Under the pieces are notes generated by a model. It was not told where the DNA came from. It did not search any database and worked only from the letters and a program-made list of their open reading frames with translations. Position numbers and translations under genes: made by a program. From Pseudomonadota bacterium (GTDB lineage Bacteria; Myxococcota_A; UBA796; GCA-2862545), in the NCBI GenBank assembly GCA_947505245.1, contig CANNIZ010000021.1, positions 1 through 64,000 of the forward strand: a stretch of 64,000 nt of DNA, read 5' to 3'. How positions within the stretch are numbered: the first letter of the stretch is position 1; every line of letters begins with the position of its first letter. Shown one piece after another: positions 1 to 8,593 of this stretch.

Positions 1-877
1 CATCGGACCCGGTGCCGCCGTACTTCTGCCAGGCGTCGCCGGGCATGGCTTCGGACGCCTTCACGACCTTGTACTGGGGCTGCTTGTCGGCCGTGCCTGC
101 GGTGGCGTAGTGCTTGTTCCCCATGAGGGCTGGCTTGTAGCCCGCCTGGAACACCGCATCGTTCATGAAGATCGAGCACTTCCAGAAGTCCGCCAGCCAG
201 AACACCTTGTACTGCGCGACGCCGTCGACCTTGCCGGCCGACTTCGCGCCCGCGAGGCCCGCGTTTGGCGTGTAGAAGTTGCCCCCGTCGCCGGCGGTGC
301 CGTACGACTCGCCGGTCTTTCCCGACGCGCGCATCTTCGCTGCGTCCAACATCTTGATGTTGGGCCCCTGCGACAGCTTCCCGTACAGCGTGATCGCTTC
401 GTCGTACGACTTCGCCTTTCTCCGGCACTCGGCGAACGCCAGCTCCTGCGCGCTCGGGATGTAGATCTCGACGCCCACCGCCAGCGTGGTTGGAGGAAGC
501 GGCATCTCCTGCGAAGTCCCGCCGACGTTGACCTCCTGGACATGCTGGTTGAACGCCTGCAGGCGCTCGGGGGTGCAGCCGTTCGCCCGCGCGATCGCGC
601 GCCACGGATCGTAGTCCTGCATGTCTTTGTCCGACACGACGTAAGACTTGCCCGAAGACAACGTCACACGGCCCGCTTCGCCGGAACGCGTCTCTTTGTT
701 CTTGGTGGGCTCCTGCTCGAGCAGGGACGACTCAGGCCCCGCGGTGGCGACATCGGCTGCCGCCGCGCCGTTGCCGCGACCGTTTGTCAGGTCGGGCGGG
801 GCGGTCGTCGGCGCCGCCGTGTCCGTACCGGTCGCAGAGGTGGTGGTGGTCGGCGTCTGACGGGTTTGGGCGGGCAT
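1..877 (-). CDS. LysM-like protein with possible C-terminal cysteine-peptidase domain (3' end outside window)
   Basis: 292 codons are visible before the frame runs off the left edge. The start is the ATG preceded by CGGAG at a normal distance. Residues 1-60 are a Thr/Pro/Ala-rich, probably disordered segment with no signal peptide. Residues 79-141 resemble a LysM peptidoglycan-binding fold: YVVSDKD, then PWRAIARANG, then LAVGVEIYIPS. Downstream, KCSIFMNDAVFQAGYKP (Cys234) and an MPGD motif near residue 278 resemble the Cys-containing strand and PGD loop of CHAP or NlpC/P60 amidases; the catalytic His would lie beyond the edge. Role inferred: a cell-wall hydrolase, or a phage- or secretion-associated baseplate-type protein. 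The LysM-like part is moderately sure, the peptidase part is tentative. Confidence 0.7.
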   Translation of the reverse strand, partial: MPAQTRQTPTTTTSATGTDTAAPTTAPPDLTNGRGNGAAAADVATAGPESSLLEQEPTKNKETRSGEAGRVTLSSGKSYVVSDKDMQDYDPWRAIARANGCTPERLQAFNQHVQEVNVGGTSQEMPLPPTTLAVGVEIYIPSAQELAFAECRRKAKSYDEAITLYGKLSQGPNIKMLDAAKMRASGKTGESYGTAGDGGNFYTPNAGLAGAKSAGKVDGVAQYKVFWLADFWKCSIFMNDAVFQAGYKPALMGNKHYATAGTADKQPQYKVVKASEAMPGDAWQKYGGTGSD

Positions 878-962
878 AGCCACTCCGAGGAGAGAGGTGC
901 CTGTACATTGTCCCCCGTCCGCGGCCCGTTGTAAAGGCCGCAGAAGGCGCCTGCGACTGGCG

Positions 963-2414
963 CTACTCGACCTTCGCGCGGGCGACGAGATCTTCCGTCC
1001 ACGACTTCGTGAAGGAGGCCCGGCGCCCCGCGCGGACCTCGTCGCGCAACGCGACCTTCTTCAGCTCGAACTCGGCGACGTCGGGCTCCTGGCGCTCAGT
1101 CACCGCAGCGAGCCAGTAGGTCTTTTGCGACTCAGCGACGTCCGACGGCGGCCCGACCGGCGCGTCGACGAGCTTCTTCATCACGTCTGCGGGCGGGCCC
1201 ATTCGCTCGAGGCCCTCGGACGGGGCGAACAGGCCGCTCGATTCCGACATGATCCCCTGCTCCGCGAGCAATGCCTCCGGCACGGTGCCCGTCTGCTTCC
1301 ACTGCGCGAGCACCTTCTCGGCAAACGCCGCGGCGAGAGCTGGCGCTCCTTCTTCGCGGAGGATCTGCTTCACGAGGTCGTCCCGGACCTCTTCGATCGG
1401 GATGACCCGCGCGGGAAGCCGCTCTTCAAGGCGGTACAGCCACACGTCCTTGGCGGTCACGATCTTGCCGAGCTTCCCGACCTCGAGGCCCTTGAGCACC
1501 TCGGAAGTGGCTGGATCAAAATCTGCGAGCGCTGCGGCTGGGCGCGCGCCGCCCTGAAGCGCCGTCACATCTTCGGAATAGCGACGTGCGAGCTCGGCCA
1601 GGTCTTCGCCACGTTCGATACGAACGCGGAGGTCGTCGATCCGCTTCTCGAGGTCCGGCGCCGCGACGCCGTCGTCGCGGATCGGCAGGCGGATCACCGA
1701 AACCCGGACCCTTTCGGGGACGTTGTACAGGCGATCAAAGTCCTTGTCGTACGCCTCCTTCACCCGATCGGCGTCGCTCGCGATGAACTTTGCGACGACG
1801 TCCGGCGAGGTATCGACATCATCGTCAAAGCGCAGCGCCGGGAGCCGCACCCAGGTGATGTCGATCTTCGTGGCTTCCCGGGCCCAGGCGACCTTCAGCT
1901 CGGCGTCCGACACGTCGATCGCGTCACCCGTGAAGCCGACGAGCTTCGCGCGCAGCATCCGGTCGCGCACCATGTCTTCGTAGTCGGGTCGCTCGTACCC
2001 CAGGGACTTCAAGCGCTTCTCGTAGAGCGCCGGGTCGAACGCGCCCTGGTTGTCGGCAAACAGGGGATCGTAGGCGATCGTGCGCTCGATCTCGGACTTG
2101 GAGACCTGGAGTCCGAGGCGGTGCGCCTCCTGAAGGAGCACCTCGTCCCGAACGAGCTGGGTCTTGACCTGGTCGCCGAGGGCCGCCTTCTCTTCTTCCG
2201 TCAACGAACCGCCCCGGTACCGCTGGGCGAGGCCGAACGCGCGCCGGTACGCGATGTCCGAGATCACCACGCCATTCACCGAGGCCACGGTCTGGCCCTT
2301 GGCGTCACCGTGGGGCCGCCCGTACGACGCGACGAACGCGAGAAAAACAGCTCCGAGCATGAGCTGCATGAACGTGGAGTCTGAACCGGACCGCATCTTG
2401 TCGAGCAGCGACAT
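963..2414 (-). CDS. Membrane-anchored parvulin-type peptidyl-prolyl isomerase (PpiD/SurA-like)
   Basis: 483-residue protein with the PpiD layout: a short cytoplasmic N-terminus, one membrane helix (about residues 13-30, MQLMLGAVFLAFVAS), a SurA-N-like helical chaperone domain (about 40-180), then a PPIC/parvulin-like domain (about 225-330, from YNVPERVRVSVIRL through the Leu/Ile-rich EEVRDDLVKQIL) and a second helical C-terminal part. Such proteins assist folding of secreted and outer-membrane proteins at the periplasmic face. The start MSLLDKMR was chosen because GGAGGGCGG precedes this ATG; an in-frame TTG six codons upstream has no such site. Monocistronic, divergent from the MreB homologue. 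Family assignment good; active-site residues of the isomerase domain were not verified. Confidence 0.82.
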   Translation of the reverse strand: MSLLDKMRSGSDSTFMQLMLGAVFLAFVASYGRPHGDAKGQTVASVNGVVISDIAYRRAFGLAQRYRGGSLTEEEKAALGDQVKTQLVRDEVLLQEAHRLGLQVSKSEIERTIAYDPLFADNQGAFDPALYEKRLKSLGYERPDYEDMVRDRMLRAKLVGFTGDAIDVSDAELKVAWAREATKIDITWVRLPALRFDDDVDTSPDVVAKFIASDADRVKEAYDKDFDRLYNVPERVRVSVIRLPIRDDGVAAPDLEKRIDDLRVRIERGEDLAELARRYSEDVTALQGGARPAAALADFDPATSEVLKGLEVGKLGKIVTAKDVWLYRLEERLPARVIPIEEVRDDLVKQILREEGAPALAAAFAEKVLAQWKQTGTVPEALLAEQGIMSESSGLFAPSEGLERMGPPADVMKKLVDAPVGPPSDVAESQKTYWLAAVTERQEPDVAEFELKKVALRDEVRAGRRASFTKSWTEDLVARAKVE

Positions 2415-2515
2415 CCGCCCTCCGAGCCGCAAACGCTATCCTTGTGCGACGATTCGCGCGACGGTAGACTGTCGCACCGCCCGCCTTTCCCTCCCCGTCC
2501 TCCCCGGACCTTCCA

Positions 2516-3541
2516 ATGCTCTCTGCCGTCCTCGGCCTGTTCTCACAGGACCTGGCCCTCGATCTAGGTACGTCGCACACCCGGATTTGGATGCGAAACC
2601 ACGGCGTCGTCATCGACGAGCCCACCGTGGTCGCCGTGCACCGGAACACGCGCGGGCGCCGAAAGGTGCTCGCGATCGGAAAAGACGCGCTGCCGATGCT
2701 CGGTCGCACGCCCCACGACGTCCACACGGTCAAGCCCATCAAAGACGGGCGCATCGCCGACTTCGAGGTCGCGGAGGCGCTGCTGGTTCACCTCGTGCGG
2801 CGGGTGCACGGTCGAAACAGCCTGATGAGCCCGCGAATGGTCGTCGCGGTGCCGTGTTCAACGTCGGACGTGGAACGGCGCGCGGTGCGCGACAGCTGCA
2901 AACGGGCCGGCGCGCGCGAAGTCCACCTCGTCCCGCGGTCGCTCGCCGCCGCCATCGGCGCGAACCTCCCGATCGAGCAGCCGCGCGGTCACCTCGTCGT
3001 CGATATTGGAGGCGGCGCAGCCGAGATCGGCGTCCTGTCGCTGCGCGGGGTGGTGGCCTCCAAGTCCGTTCCCGGCGGTGGCGAAGCGATGGACGAGGCG
3101 ATCGTGACGATGCTCCGCGATCGGTTCGACCTGCTCGTCGGCCACGGCACCGCAGAGCGCCTCAAGCTCGAGATCGGCGCGGCGATGACGCGGCCCCCGG
3201 CGACGTCGAGGGTCGCGGGACGTTGCCTGCGCACCGGTGTTCCGCGGGCCGTCGAGGTGTCGGCCGAAGACGTGACGACCGCGCTTGCACCGGCGATCGA
3301 CGCGATCGCGGCCGGCATCCGCGAGGTGCTCGAGGGCACCCCGCCCGGCCTCGCTTCGGATGTCGCAGAGCACGGCGTCGTGCTCGTGGGGGGTGCCAGC
3401 AGCCTCCGGCGACTCGACATCGCGCTTCGCGACCGGATCGGGCTCCCTGTCATGGTGCTCGACGAAGGACGCGCCGCCGCGGTTACGGGCATCGGCCGCG
3501 CGCTTGAGTCGCGGGACCTCCTTGAGGCGGTTTCATGTTGA
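2516..3541 (+). CDS. mreB: MreB/rod-shape actin homologue
   Basis: 341 residues, the usual MreB length, with actin/Hsp70-fold phosphate loops: LALDLGTSHTRIW (Asp16-Thr19) and VVDIGGGAAEIG (Asp163-Glu170). The EPTVVAV, TVKPIKDGRIADFEVAEALL and PRSLAAAIGANLPI segments are typical of MreB, which forms membrane-bound filaments directing lateral cell-wall synthesis. The second phosphate loop reads GGGAAE where MreB normally has GGGTTE, and no mreC, mreD or rodA follows, so this could be a diverged paralogue. Glycogen synthase follows 19 bp later and may be cotranscribed. Confidence 0.85.
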   Translation: MLSAVLGLFSQDLALDLGTSHTRIWMRNHGVVIDEPTVVAVHRNTRGRRKVLAIGKDALPMLGRTPHDVHTVKPIKDGRIADFEVAEALLVHLVRRVHGRNSLMSPRMVVAVPCSTSDVERRAVRDSCKRAGAREVHLVPRSLAAAIGANLPIEQPRGHLVVDIGGGAAEIGVLSLRGVVASKSVPGGGEAMDEAIVTMLRDRFDLLVGHGTAERLKLEIGAAMTRPPATSRVAGRCLRTGVPRAVEVSAEDVTTALAPAIDAIAAGIREVLEGTPPGLASDVAEHGVVLVGGASSLRRLDIALRDRIGLPVMVLDEGRAAAVTGIGRALESRDLLEAVSC

Positions 3542-3560
3542 CTCCGTGTAGAATCCGCTC

Positions 3561-5054
3561 GTGAAGATCGTCATCGTCAGCAGCGAGCTCGCTCCGTTCA
3601 GCAAGACCGGTGGTCTTGGCGACGTTTGCGGCGCCCTCGGCCCCACGCTCGTGCGGCGCGGGCACCAGGTGGTGACAGTGTCTCCGAAGCACGGCTCCAT
3701 CGATCCGCGCGATCTCGCCGCTGAGGACACCGGAATCGAGGTAGGGCTCTACGGCGCAGGCGCGATGCACCGGGTGCGCTTCTTCCGGGCGCGCCGCGAC
3801 GGCGTCGATCATCTGCTGGTCGATCACCCGATGTTTCATCGAACTGGTGTGTACGGTGATGCGAACGGCACGTTCCGCGACAACCACCTCCGCTTCTCGA
3901 TCCTGTCGCGAGCGGCGATCGAAGCCGCGCGCCGCGTGCCGGTCGGCGACGGCGCCCCGATCGGCGAAGACGTCGTGTTTCACGTCCACGACTGGCCCAC
4001 CGCGCTGTTGCCCCTGTACCTCGAGGCTCACTACCGGCCGCTCGGCCTGATGACGACGGCGTCGACGGTGCTCACCATCCACAACCTGGCGCACCAGGGT
4101 CGCGTCGTGGCGGACGTATTTCCCGACCTCGAACTCGCGCCCCGCTGGCTCTCGCCCGAGGGCCTCGAGTGGTTCGGCGATCTCGGCATGCTCAAGGCCG
4201 GCCTGCTGCAAGCCGACCAGATCACGACGGTCTCGCCGACGTACGCGAAGGACATCCTCGGCCCGGATCACGGCTTCGGGCTCGACTCCGTGCTCCGGTA
4301 CCGCCGCGCCGATCTGACCGGCATCCTCAACGGCATCGACACCACTGAGTGGGATCCCGCGTCGGACGCCCACATCACGGTCCCGTACTCAGCGGACGAC
4401 CTCGCCGGCAAGGCCGCGTGCAAGGCGGCGCTCCAGGCCGAGCTCGGGCTGCCGGTCGACCCCGACGTACCGCTCGTCGGCGCCGTCGGCCGCCTGGACC
4501 CCCAGAAGGGCGTCGAATTGCTGATCGACGTCGTGCCGACGATGATCCGCGAGTACAACGCCCAGTTCGTGATCGTCGGCAGCGCCGTAGCCGCGCACCA
4601 GCACTACGAGAACCGCCTGCGCGAATTGCAGTGGACCTGGCCAAAGAACGTGTGCTCGTGGATCGGGTTCTCCGAGCGCATCGCCCACCGCGTCGAGGCC
4701 GGCGCGGATCTGTTCGCCATGCCGTCGCTGTTCGAGCCGTGCGGCCTGAACCAGATGTACTCGATGCGCTACGGCACGATCCCCGTCGTACGCGCAACCG
4801 GCGGCCTCGCCGACTCGGTCGTTCCGGTGGACATCTTGCGCGATCTCGGCACCGGGTTCACGTTCCCGTGGTTCGACGCCCAGTCCCTCGCCGAGGCCCT
4901 GCGGCACGCGCTGTGGGTGTGGCGCGAACGACCGGACGACTTCCGCCAGATCCAGCAGCGCGGAATGCGCCGTGACGCGTCTTGGAACGCCGTGATCCCC
5001 GCGTATGAAGCCGTGTACGAGCGCGCAATCGCCCGACGCCGCGCTCAGCTGTAG
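3561..5054 (+). CDS. glgA: Glycogen synthase (ADP-glucose type, GT5)
   Basis: 497 residues, near the family length. It adds glucose from a nucleotide sugar to growing alpha-1,4-glucan in the cytoplasm. The N-terminal KTGGLGDV loop (residues 15-22) binds the ADP-sugar; GAVGRLDPQKGVELLIDVV marks the start of the second GT-B domain; SLFEPCGLNQMYSMRYG (Glu near 392) and RATGGLADSVV are the C-terminal catalytic elements. All key motifs are present. It follows the MreB homologue closely, and its last 10 bp overlap the 3' end of the convergent J-like gene. Other glg genes are not in the window. Confidence 0.95.
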   Translation: MKIVIVSSELAPFSKTGGLGDVCGALGPTLVRRGHQVVTVSPKHGSIDPRDLAAEDTGIEVGLYGAGAMHRVRFFRARRDGVDHLLVDHPMFHRTGVYGDANGTFRDNHLRFSILSRAAIEAARRVPVGDGAPIGEDVVFHVHDWPTALLPLYLEAHYRPLGLMTTASTVLTIHNLAHQGRVVADVFPDLELAPRWLSPEGLEWFGDLGMLKAGLLQADQITTVSPTYAKDILGPDHGFGLDSVLRYRRADLTGILNGIDTTEWDPASDAHITVPYSADDLAGKAACKAALQAELGLPVDPDVPLVGAVGRLDPQKGVELLIDVVPTMIREYNAQFVIVGSAVAAHQHYENRLRELQWTWPKNVCSWIGFSERIAHRVEAGADLFAMPSLFEPCGLNQMYSMRYGTIPVVRATGGLADSVVPVDILRDLGTGFTFPWFDAQSLAEALRHALWVWRERPDDFRQIQQRGMRRDASWNAVIPAYEAVYERAIARRRAQL

Positions 5055-6136
5055 TACTTCTTCAGCTCGTTGTACGCGTTGGTGAGCTCGAGGTACCGCG
5101 CGTTGATGCTCTCTTTCTCTTCCGGCGACGCGTGCAGGTGCTTGAGCGGGTGGTAGCGGTTGCTGATCGTGCGGAAGTGCTTCGACAGCTCCTTCGCGGT
5201 CGAGATCTCGATCTCGTCCGCCTCGAGGACCTCGAGCAGGACAGCGATCCGCCCCGGCGACCCGGCGTCGGGATGCACCTCTTCCTCGTCGCGACCGAGC
5301 GAGGGGGCGTCCTGCTCGACGTCATCGATCCATCGCCGGTAGTCCGTGCCGATGTTCGGGACGCCGAATTGCAGCCCATACACCTCGTAGGTGAAGCCCG
5401 GGAACAGCTCCTCGAAGTCGTCCTCCGCCGGATAGAACCACTGGGCGCCGCCTTCACTGTCGAGGTACCAGGCGGGTTCCTGCGGCGCGCTCGTCGGCCA
5501 ACGAAGGAAGTACCGCCCCTGCGCGGTGCGGATGACGAGGAAACACTCTTCGTACGCGACGTTCGAGGACAGGCGCTGGTTCGCTTTGAGCGTGAGCACC
5601 TTGTGATCGTGCCGCAGGAAGTAGCTGAACTCGCCTTCGGCCGTGCGCGTCTCCCAGAAGAACTGCCCGAGCTTGTCGTGCCAACCGTGGACCGCGCGGC
5701 GCGGCGGTGGGCCCTTCTTCTTGTCGGCGGGTTTCCCGACGGCACCCCCCAGGAGGTGCCCGGGACCGGCGTTGCGGTGGCCTTCGCGGTCCGGCGCTGC
5801 CGAGACCCCGAATTTCCGATCGCGGAGCAGGTCTTCGAAGTGCTCGCGGATCTTCTCGATGGCGAGGCCCGCTTCGATGACCGGCACGCAGTACTGGGGC
5901 ATCGCGCGCACGAGGTCGACGATGTCGCGCACGCTCTCGTCGTGTCCCGCCTCCATCGGATCGTTCATGCCGCTTACGATGCCGGCGATCGTGGCGATCC
6001 GACGAAGATTGTACGGGTTTACCGCCATGAGGGCGGCGTGCAGATCGCGGACGCGCACGTGCCGACCCGAACCGGTGCGGATCGTCTCGGTGCGCGACTC
6101 ATAGACGGCAGCCTTGTCGAGGTGGAAACGGCCCAC
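5045..6136 (-). CDS. Protein with degenerate C-terminal J-like domain
   Basis: About 363 residues if translation starts at the GTG giving VGRFHLDK; no clear ribosome site decides the start, and an ATG 45 bp upstream would just overlap the divergent ATPase start. The N-terminal half is of unknown fold; a basic Pro/Lys linker (PADKKKGPPPRR) lies near the middle; next comes a region rich in aromatic residues (GQFFWETRTAEGEF, YFLRW). The last ~60 residues resemble a J domain (KELSKHFRTISNRYHP... then ARYLELTNAYNELKKYY), but the invariant HPD is HPL, so DnaK stimulation is doubtful. Coding support is the coherent protein composition and the convergent junction with glgA. Function unknown. Confidence 0.72.
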   Translation of the reverse strand: MGRFHLDKAAVYESRTETIRTGSGRHVRVRDLHAALMAVNPYNLRRIATIAGIVSGMNDPMEAGHDESVRDIVDLVRAMPQYCVPVIEAGLAIEKIREHFEDLLRDRKFGVSAAPDREGHRNAGPGHLLGGAVGKPADKKKGPPPRRAVHGWHDKLGQFFWETRTAEGEFSYFLRHDHKVLTLKANQRLSSNVAYEECFLVIRTAQGRYFLRWPTSAPQEPAWYLDSEGGAQWFYPAEDDFEELFPGFTYEVYGLQFGVPNIGTDYRRWIDDVEQDAPSLGRDEEEVHPDAGSPGRIAVLLEVLEADEIEISTAKELSKHFRTISNRYHPLKHLHASPEEKESINARYLELTNAYNELKKYYS

Positions 6137-6179
6137 GGGATCAGGATAACCACACACCCGGTCGGAGGCCGCTTCCCAC

Positions 6180-7328
6180 ATGCACCGTACGCCCTGGTCC
6201 ATCCTGGCCGATACCCGACCCCTCTCCCCCGGAGACAAGCGGTACGTCCCCCGTCCGTGGGGTGGCGGGGAGCGCCTCGCGGTCCTCGTGGAGAACGGAC
6301 TGTCGCCGATAGCGGTCACCGGCCCGAGCGGTTCGGGCAAGACGACGGAGCTGAACCACGCTGCGCGCGTACTCGGCGACGGGGCCGTGTTTCCCTTGCT
6401 GCTGCGGATCGACGCGTTGATGTCGCTCGCGGACGCGACCCCGGGCGTGGTGTTGTTCGTGGTCGCCGAGGCGATGCTCGACCGGGTAATCGCCCAGGAC
6501 CCCGGGTTGATCCCGAGCAAGAGCGTCATCGAAGACATCCGTTCGTCCGACCCGCGGCTGCCGCGCGGCAAGGGCATGCGGCGGTCTCCGTCGGATCTCC
6601 TCGCCGTCGTTCACGCCGAGATTCAGCGGATGCTCGGGCACCACGGTCAGGTCGCGCTGCTGCTCGACGGGCTCGATCGCGTCGCGGCGCCCGTCGCGCG
6701 CGCGGCCGTCGAGGGCTTCCTCGACGTAAAGGACGTGTTGCCGATCGTGGTCGTGGTCGACCCTGAGCTCGCGACCGGCCCGATGAGCCGGAGCCTGCTC
6801 ACGCGGTACCGCGTGTTCGGCCTGCCCGCGTTGCCCGTGGGAGACGACGCGAGCGGTCATCGCGGGTTCGAGCACCTCGTCGGCGTACTGCGGGCGCGCC
6901 TGCATGACGCCTATACGGACGAGTACCGCGACATCGCGCACCGCGCGGCCGAGAAGAGCGGCGGAGTTGTGCGTACGTTCTGCGAGATCCTCGCTGACGC
7001 TGCCAGCTACGCCTCCATCGAGGGCGCGCCCGGCCCCACCGTGCAGTCGCTGTCCGACGCGATCCGCGATCGCTCCGACAGCCTCCGGCGCACGCTCCAG
7101 GACGGAGACGCCGAGGCGCTCGCGCTCGCGAACGGGAGCGACGGCCTCGAAGTAAACCTCGAGCGCCGCATCCGTTTCTTGTCTCAGGGGCTGCTGCTCG
7201 AATATGCGGACGGCGAGAACTCGATCGTGCGCCCCCACCCGTTGCTCGATCGCGTCGTTGAGAGCCGCGTCCCGAAGAAGCCGACCCGCAAGAAACCGAC
7301 CCCAAAGAAACGAAAGGCCTCGAAATGA
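6180..7328 (+). CDS. P-loop ATPase (AAA/STAND-like)
   Basis: 382 residues. Walker A is GPSGSGKTTE (48-57); Walker B is VALLLDGLDRV (Asp163, Asp166), followed by a strand PIVVVVDPEL. The rest is helical and ends in a Lys-rich tail (KKPTRKKPTPKKRKASK). This resembles regulatory P-loop ATPases that sense or remodel partner proteins rather than a named enzyme. No DNA-binding domain is evident, though the basic tail could bind nucleic acid. It overlaps the next gene by ATGA, so the two are translationally coupled. The start lies within a few bases of possible starts of the divergent J-like gene. Confidence 0.75.
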   Translation: MHRTPWSILADTRPLSPGDKRYVPRPWGGGERLAVLVENGLSPIAVTGPSGSGKTTELNHAARVLGDGAVFPLLLRIDALMSLADATPGVVLFVVAEAMLDRVIAQDPGLIPSKSVIEDIRSSDPRLPRGKGMRRSPSDLLAVVHAEIQRMLGHHGQVALLLDGLDRVAAPVARAAVEGFLDVKDVLPIVVVVDPELATGPMSRSLLTRYRVFGLPALPVGDDASGHRGFEHLVGVLRARLHDAYTDEYRDIAHRAAEKSGGVVRTFCEILADAASYASIEGAPGPTVQSLSDAIRDRSDSLRRTLQDGDAEALALANGSDGLEVNLERRIRFLSQGLLLEYADGENSIVRPHPLLDRVVESRVPKKPTRKKPTPKKRKASK

Positions 7329-7783
7329 TCGTCGTCCTGTTGCTGCACTCCTGGCTCCGCTGGCTCGTCGTACTCGCTCTCGCAGGGCGTACCGGACTCG
7401 CCGGCGTTCGCCTCGCTCAGGGTGCTCCGTTCGAGAAGATCGACCGCGCGACGAGCGGTATCACGATGGGCCTCGTGCACACCGAGATCCTGATCGGTCT
7501 GCTGATGTACGGGCTGTCTCCGCTCGTTCGCGTCGCGATGTCCGACATGGGCGCGGCGATGAAGGATCCAACCCTGCGATTCTTCGCAGTCGAACACAGC
7601 ACGATCATGGTCATCGCGGCCGTCGTCGTCACGGCGGCCATGGTGTTCGCGCGCCGCGCCGCCGATGACCGACGCCGCCACTTGATCACCCTGGTGGGCT
7701 TCGGGCTCACGCTGCTGCTCGTGGTCGCGATGATCCCCTGGCCGTTCCGAGGCTTCGGCCGCGCCTGGTTCATGATCCCGTAG
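7325..7783 (+). CDS. Four-helix membrane protein, cytochrome b-like family
   Basis: 152 residues with four predicted membrane helices. Conserved-looking positions are HSWLRWLV at the N-terminus, HTEILIGLLMYGLSP, RFFAVEHSTIMV and IPWPF near the end. The pattern of one His per helix matches small integral proteins often annotated as cytochrome b-like, but haem binding is not demonstrated. It overlaps the ATPase stop by ATGA, so a membrane partner for that ATPase is possible. Its 3' end nearly touches the convergent methyltransferase gene. Confidence 0.7.
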   Translation: MIVVLLLHSWLRWLVVLALAGRTGLAGVRLAQGAPFEKIDRATSGITMGLVHTEILIGLLMYGLSPLVRVAMSDMGAAMKDPTLRFFAVEHSTIMVIAAVVVTAAMVFARRAADDRRRHLITLVGFGLTLLLVVAMIPWPFRGFGRAWFMIP

Positions 7784-7784
7784 G

Positions 7785-8558
7785 TCACTTCCCGGAGAGG
7801 GCGCATTCCAGGATCTGGACCTCGGACGACGCGTCGAGCGGTCCGCCAGCGAAGTCGCCAAAGCGTTCCACGACGCGCAGCCCGGCTGCCTGGACGCGCG
7901 CGATCAATTCGGCGGGGAACAGCTGCCGGTGCGCGAGCGGGACCGCGTGGTCGCCGACCCACATCGTGACGAGCTGCACCTGAGCGATCGGATCGTACTG
8001 AAACGCCTCGGCGTAGGGGAGCTTCTGGCCGGCCACCACGACGGGTCGCGCCCGATAGAGGCGGCCAGGATCGCGCGCCAACTCGGCGGCGTCCGGCACA
8101 CGTACGTCGAACACGAACCGGCCACCGCGCCGGACGTGAGCGCGCGCGGTCGCGAAGCCGCGGTCGAGGTCATCGTCCGTGTACAGGTGCATCCACACGT
8201 TGAACGGCGCGATGACGAGCTCGAACTTCGCGCCGATCCGCGAGTCGCGCACGTCACCATCGACGAAACGCACGCGGTCGCGCACCGCCCGCGGCGCCCG
8301 CGCCCGCACCTCTTCGGCGCGCGCGAGCATCGTCGGTGACGCGTCGACGCCGACGACCTCGATGCCCTCCCGGGCGAGCGCGAATGACACCCTTCCGGTG
8401 CCGCACCCGAGCTCCAGTACGGGCCCGAGTCCACGCGCGCGCTCGACGTAGAACGCGACGTCTTCGCGCCGCGCTCGATAACGGCGGTCGTACGCGGCGG
8501 CGTCCAGGTAGTGCGCCTCCGTGCCGACACGGAGCGCGCGATCGGAGATTCGAGTCAT
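7785..8558 (-). CDS. Class I SAM-dependent methyltransferase
   Basis: 257 residues. Motif I is VLELGCGTGRVSFALA (about 47-62), followed by VVGVDASPTMLARA (acidic loop binding SAM ribose) and VRFVDGDVRD; the strand ELVIAPFNVWMHL is motif IV. The ending (VVERFGDFAGGPLDASSEVQILECAL) is typical of the YcgJ/UbiE-like branch acting on small molecules. The substrate cannot be told. Divergent from the amidase with 35 bp between the starts. Confidence 0.85.
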   Translation of the reverse strand: MTRISDRALRVGTEAHYLDAAAYDRRYRARREDVAFYVERARGLGPVLELGCGTGRVSFALAREGIEVVGVDASPTMLARAEEVRARAPRAVRDRVRFVDGDVRDSRIGAKFELVIAPFNVWMHLYTDDDLDRGFATARAHVRRGGRFVFDVRVPDAAELARDPGRLYRARPVVVAGQKLPYAEAFQYDPIAQVQLVTMWVGDHAVPLAHRQLFPAELIARVQAAGLRVVERFGDFAGGPLDASSEVQILECALSGK

Positions 8559-8593
8559 CGCGCGTAGGATACTCCCCGAACTCGGAGGTCTCG

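Noticed and set aside
110-934. Plus-strand frame at the left edge
   Set aside because: Arg-rich and without motifs, while the opposite strand encodes a coherent LysM-like protein with a good ribosome site.
878-962. GCGGCC-N9-GGCCGC hairpin after the PpiD-like gene as a terminator
   Set aside because: Stem of only 6 bp and no T run; not strong enough to annotate.
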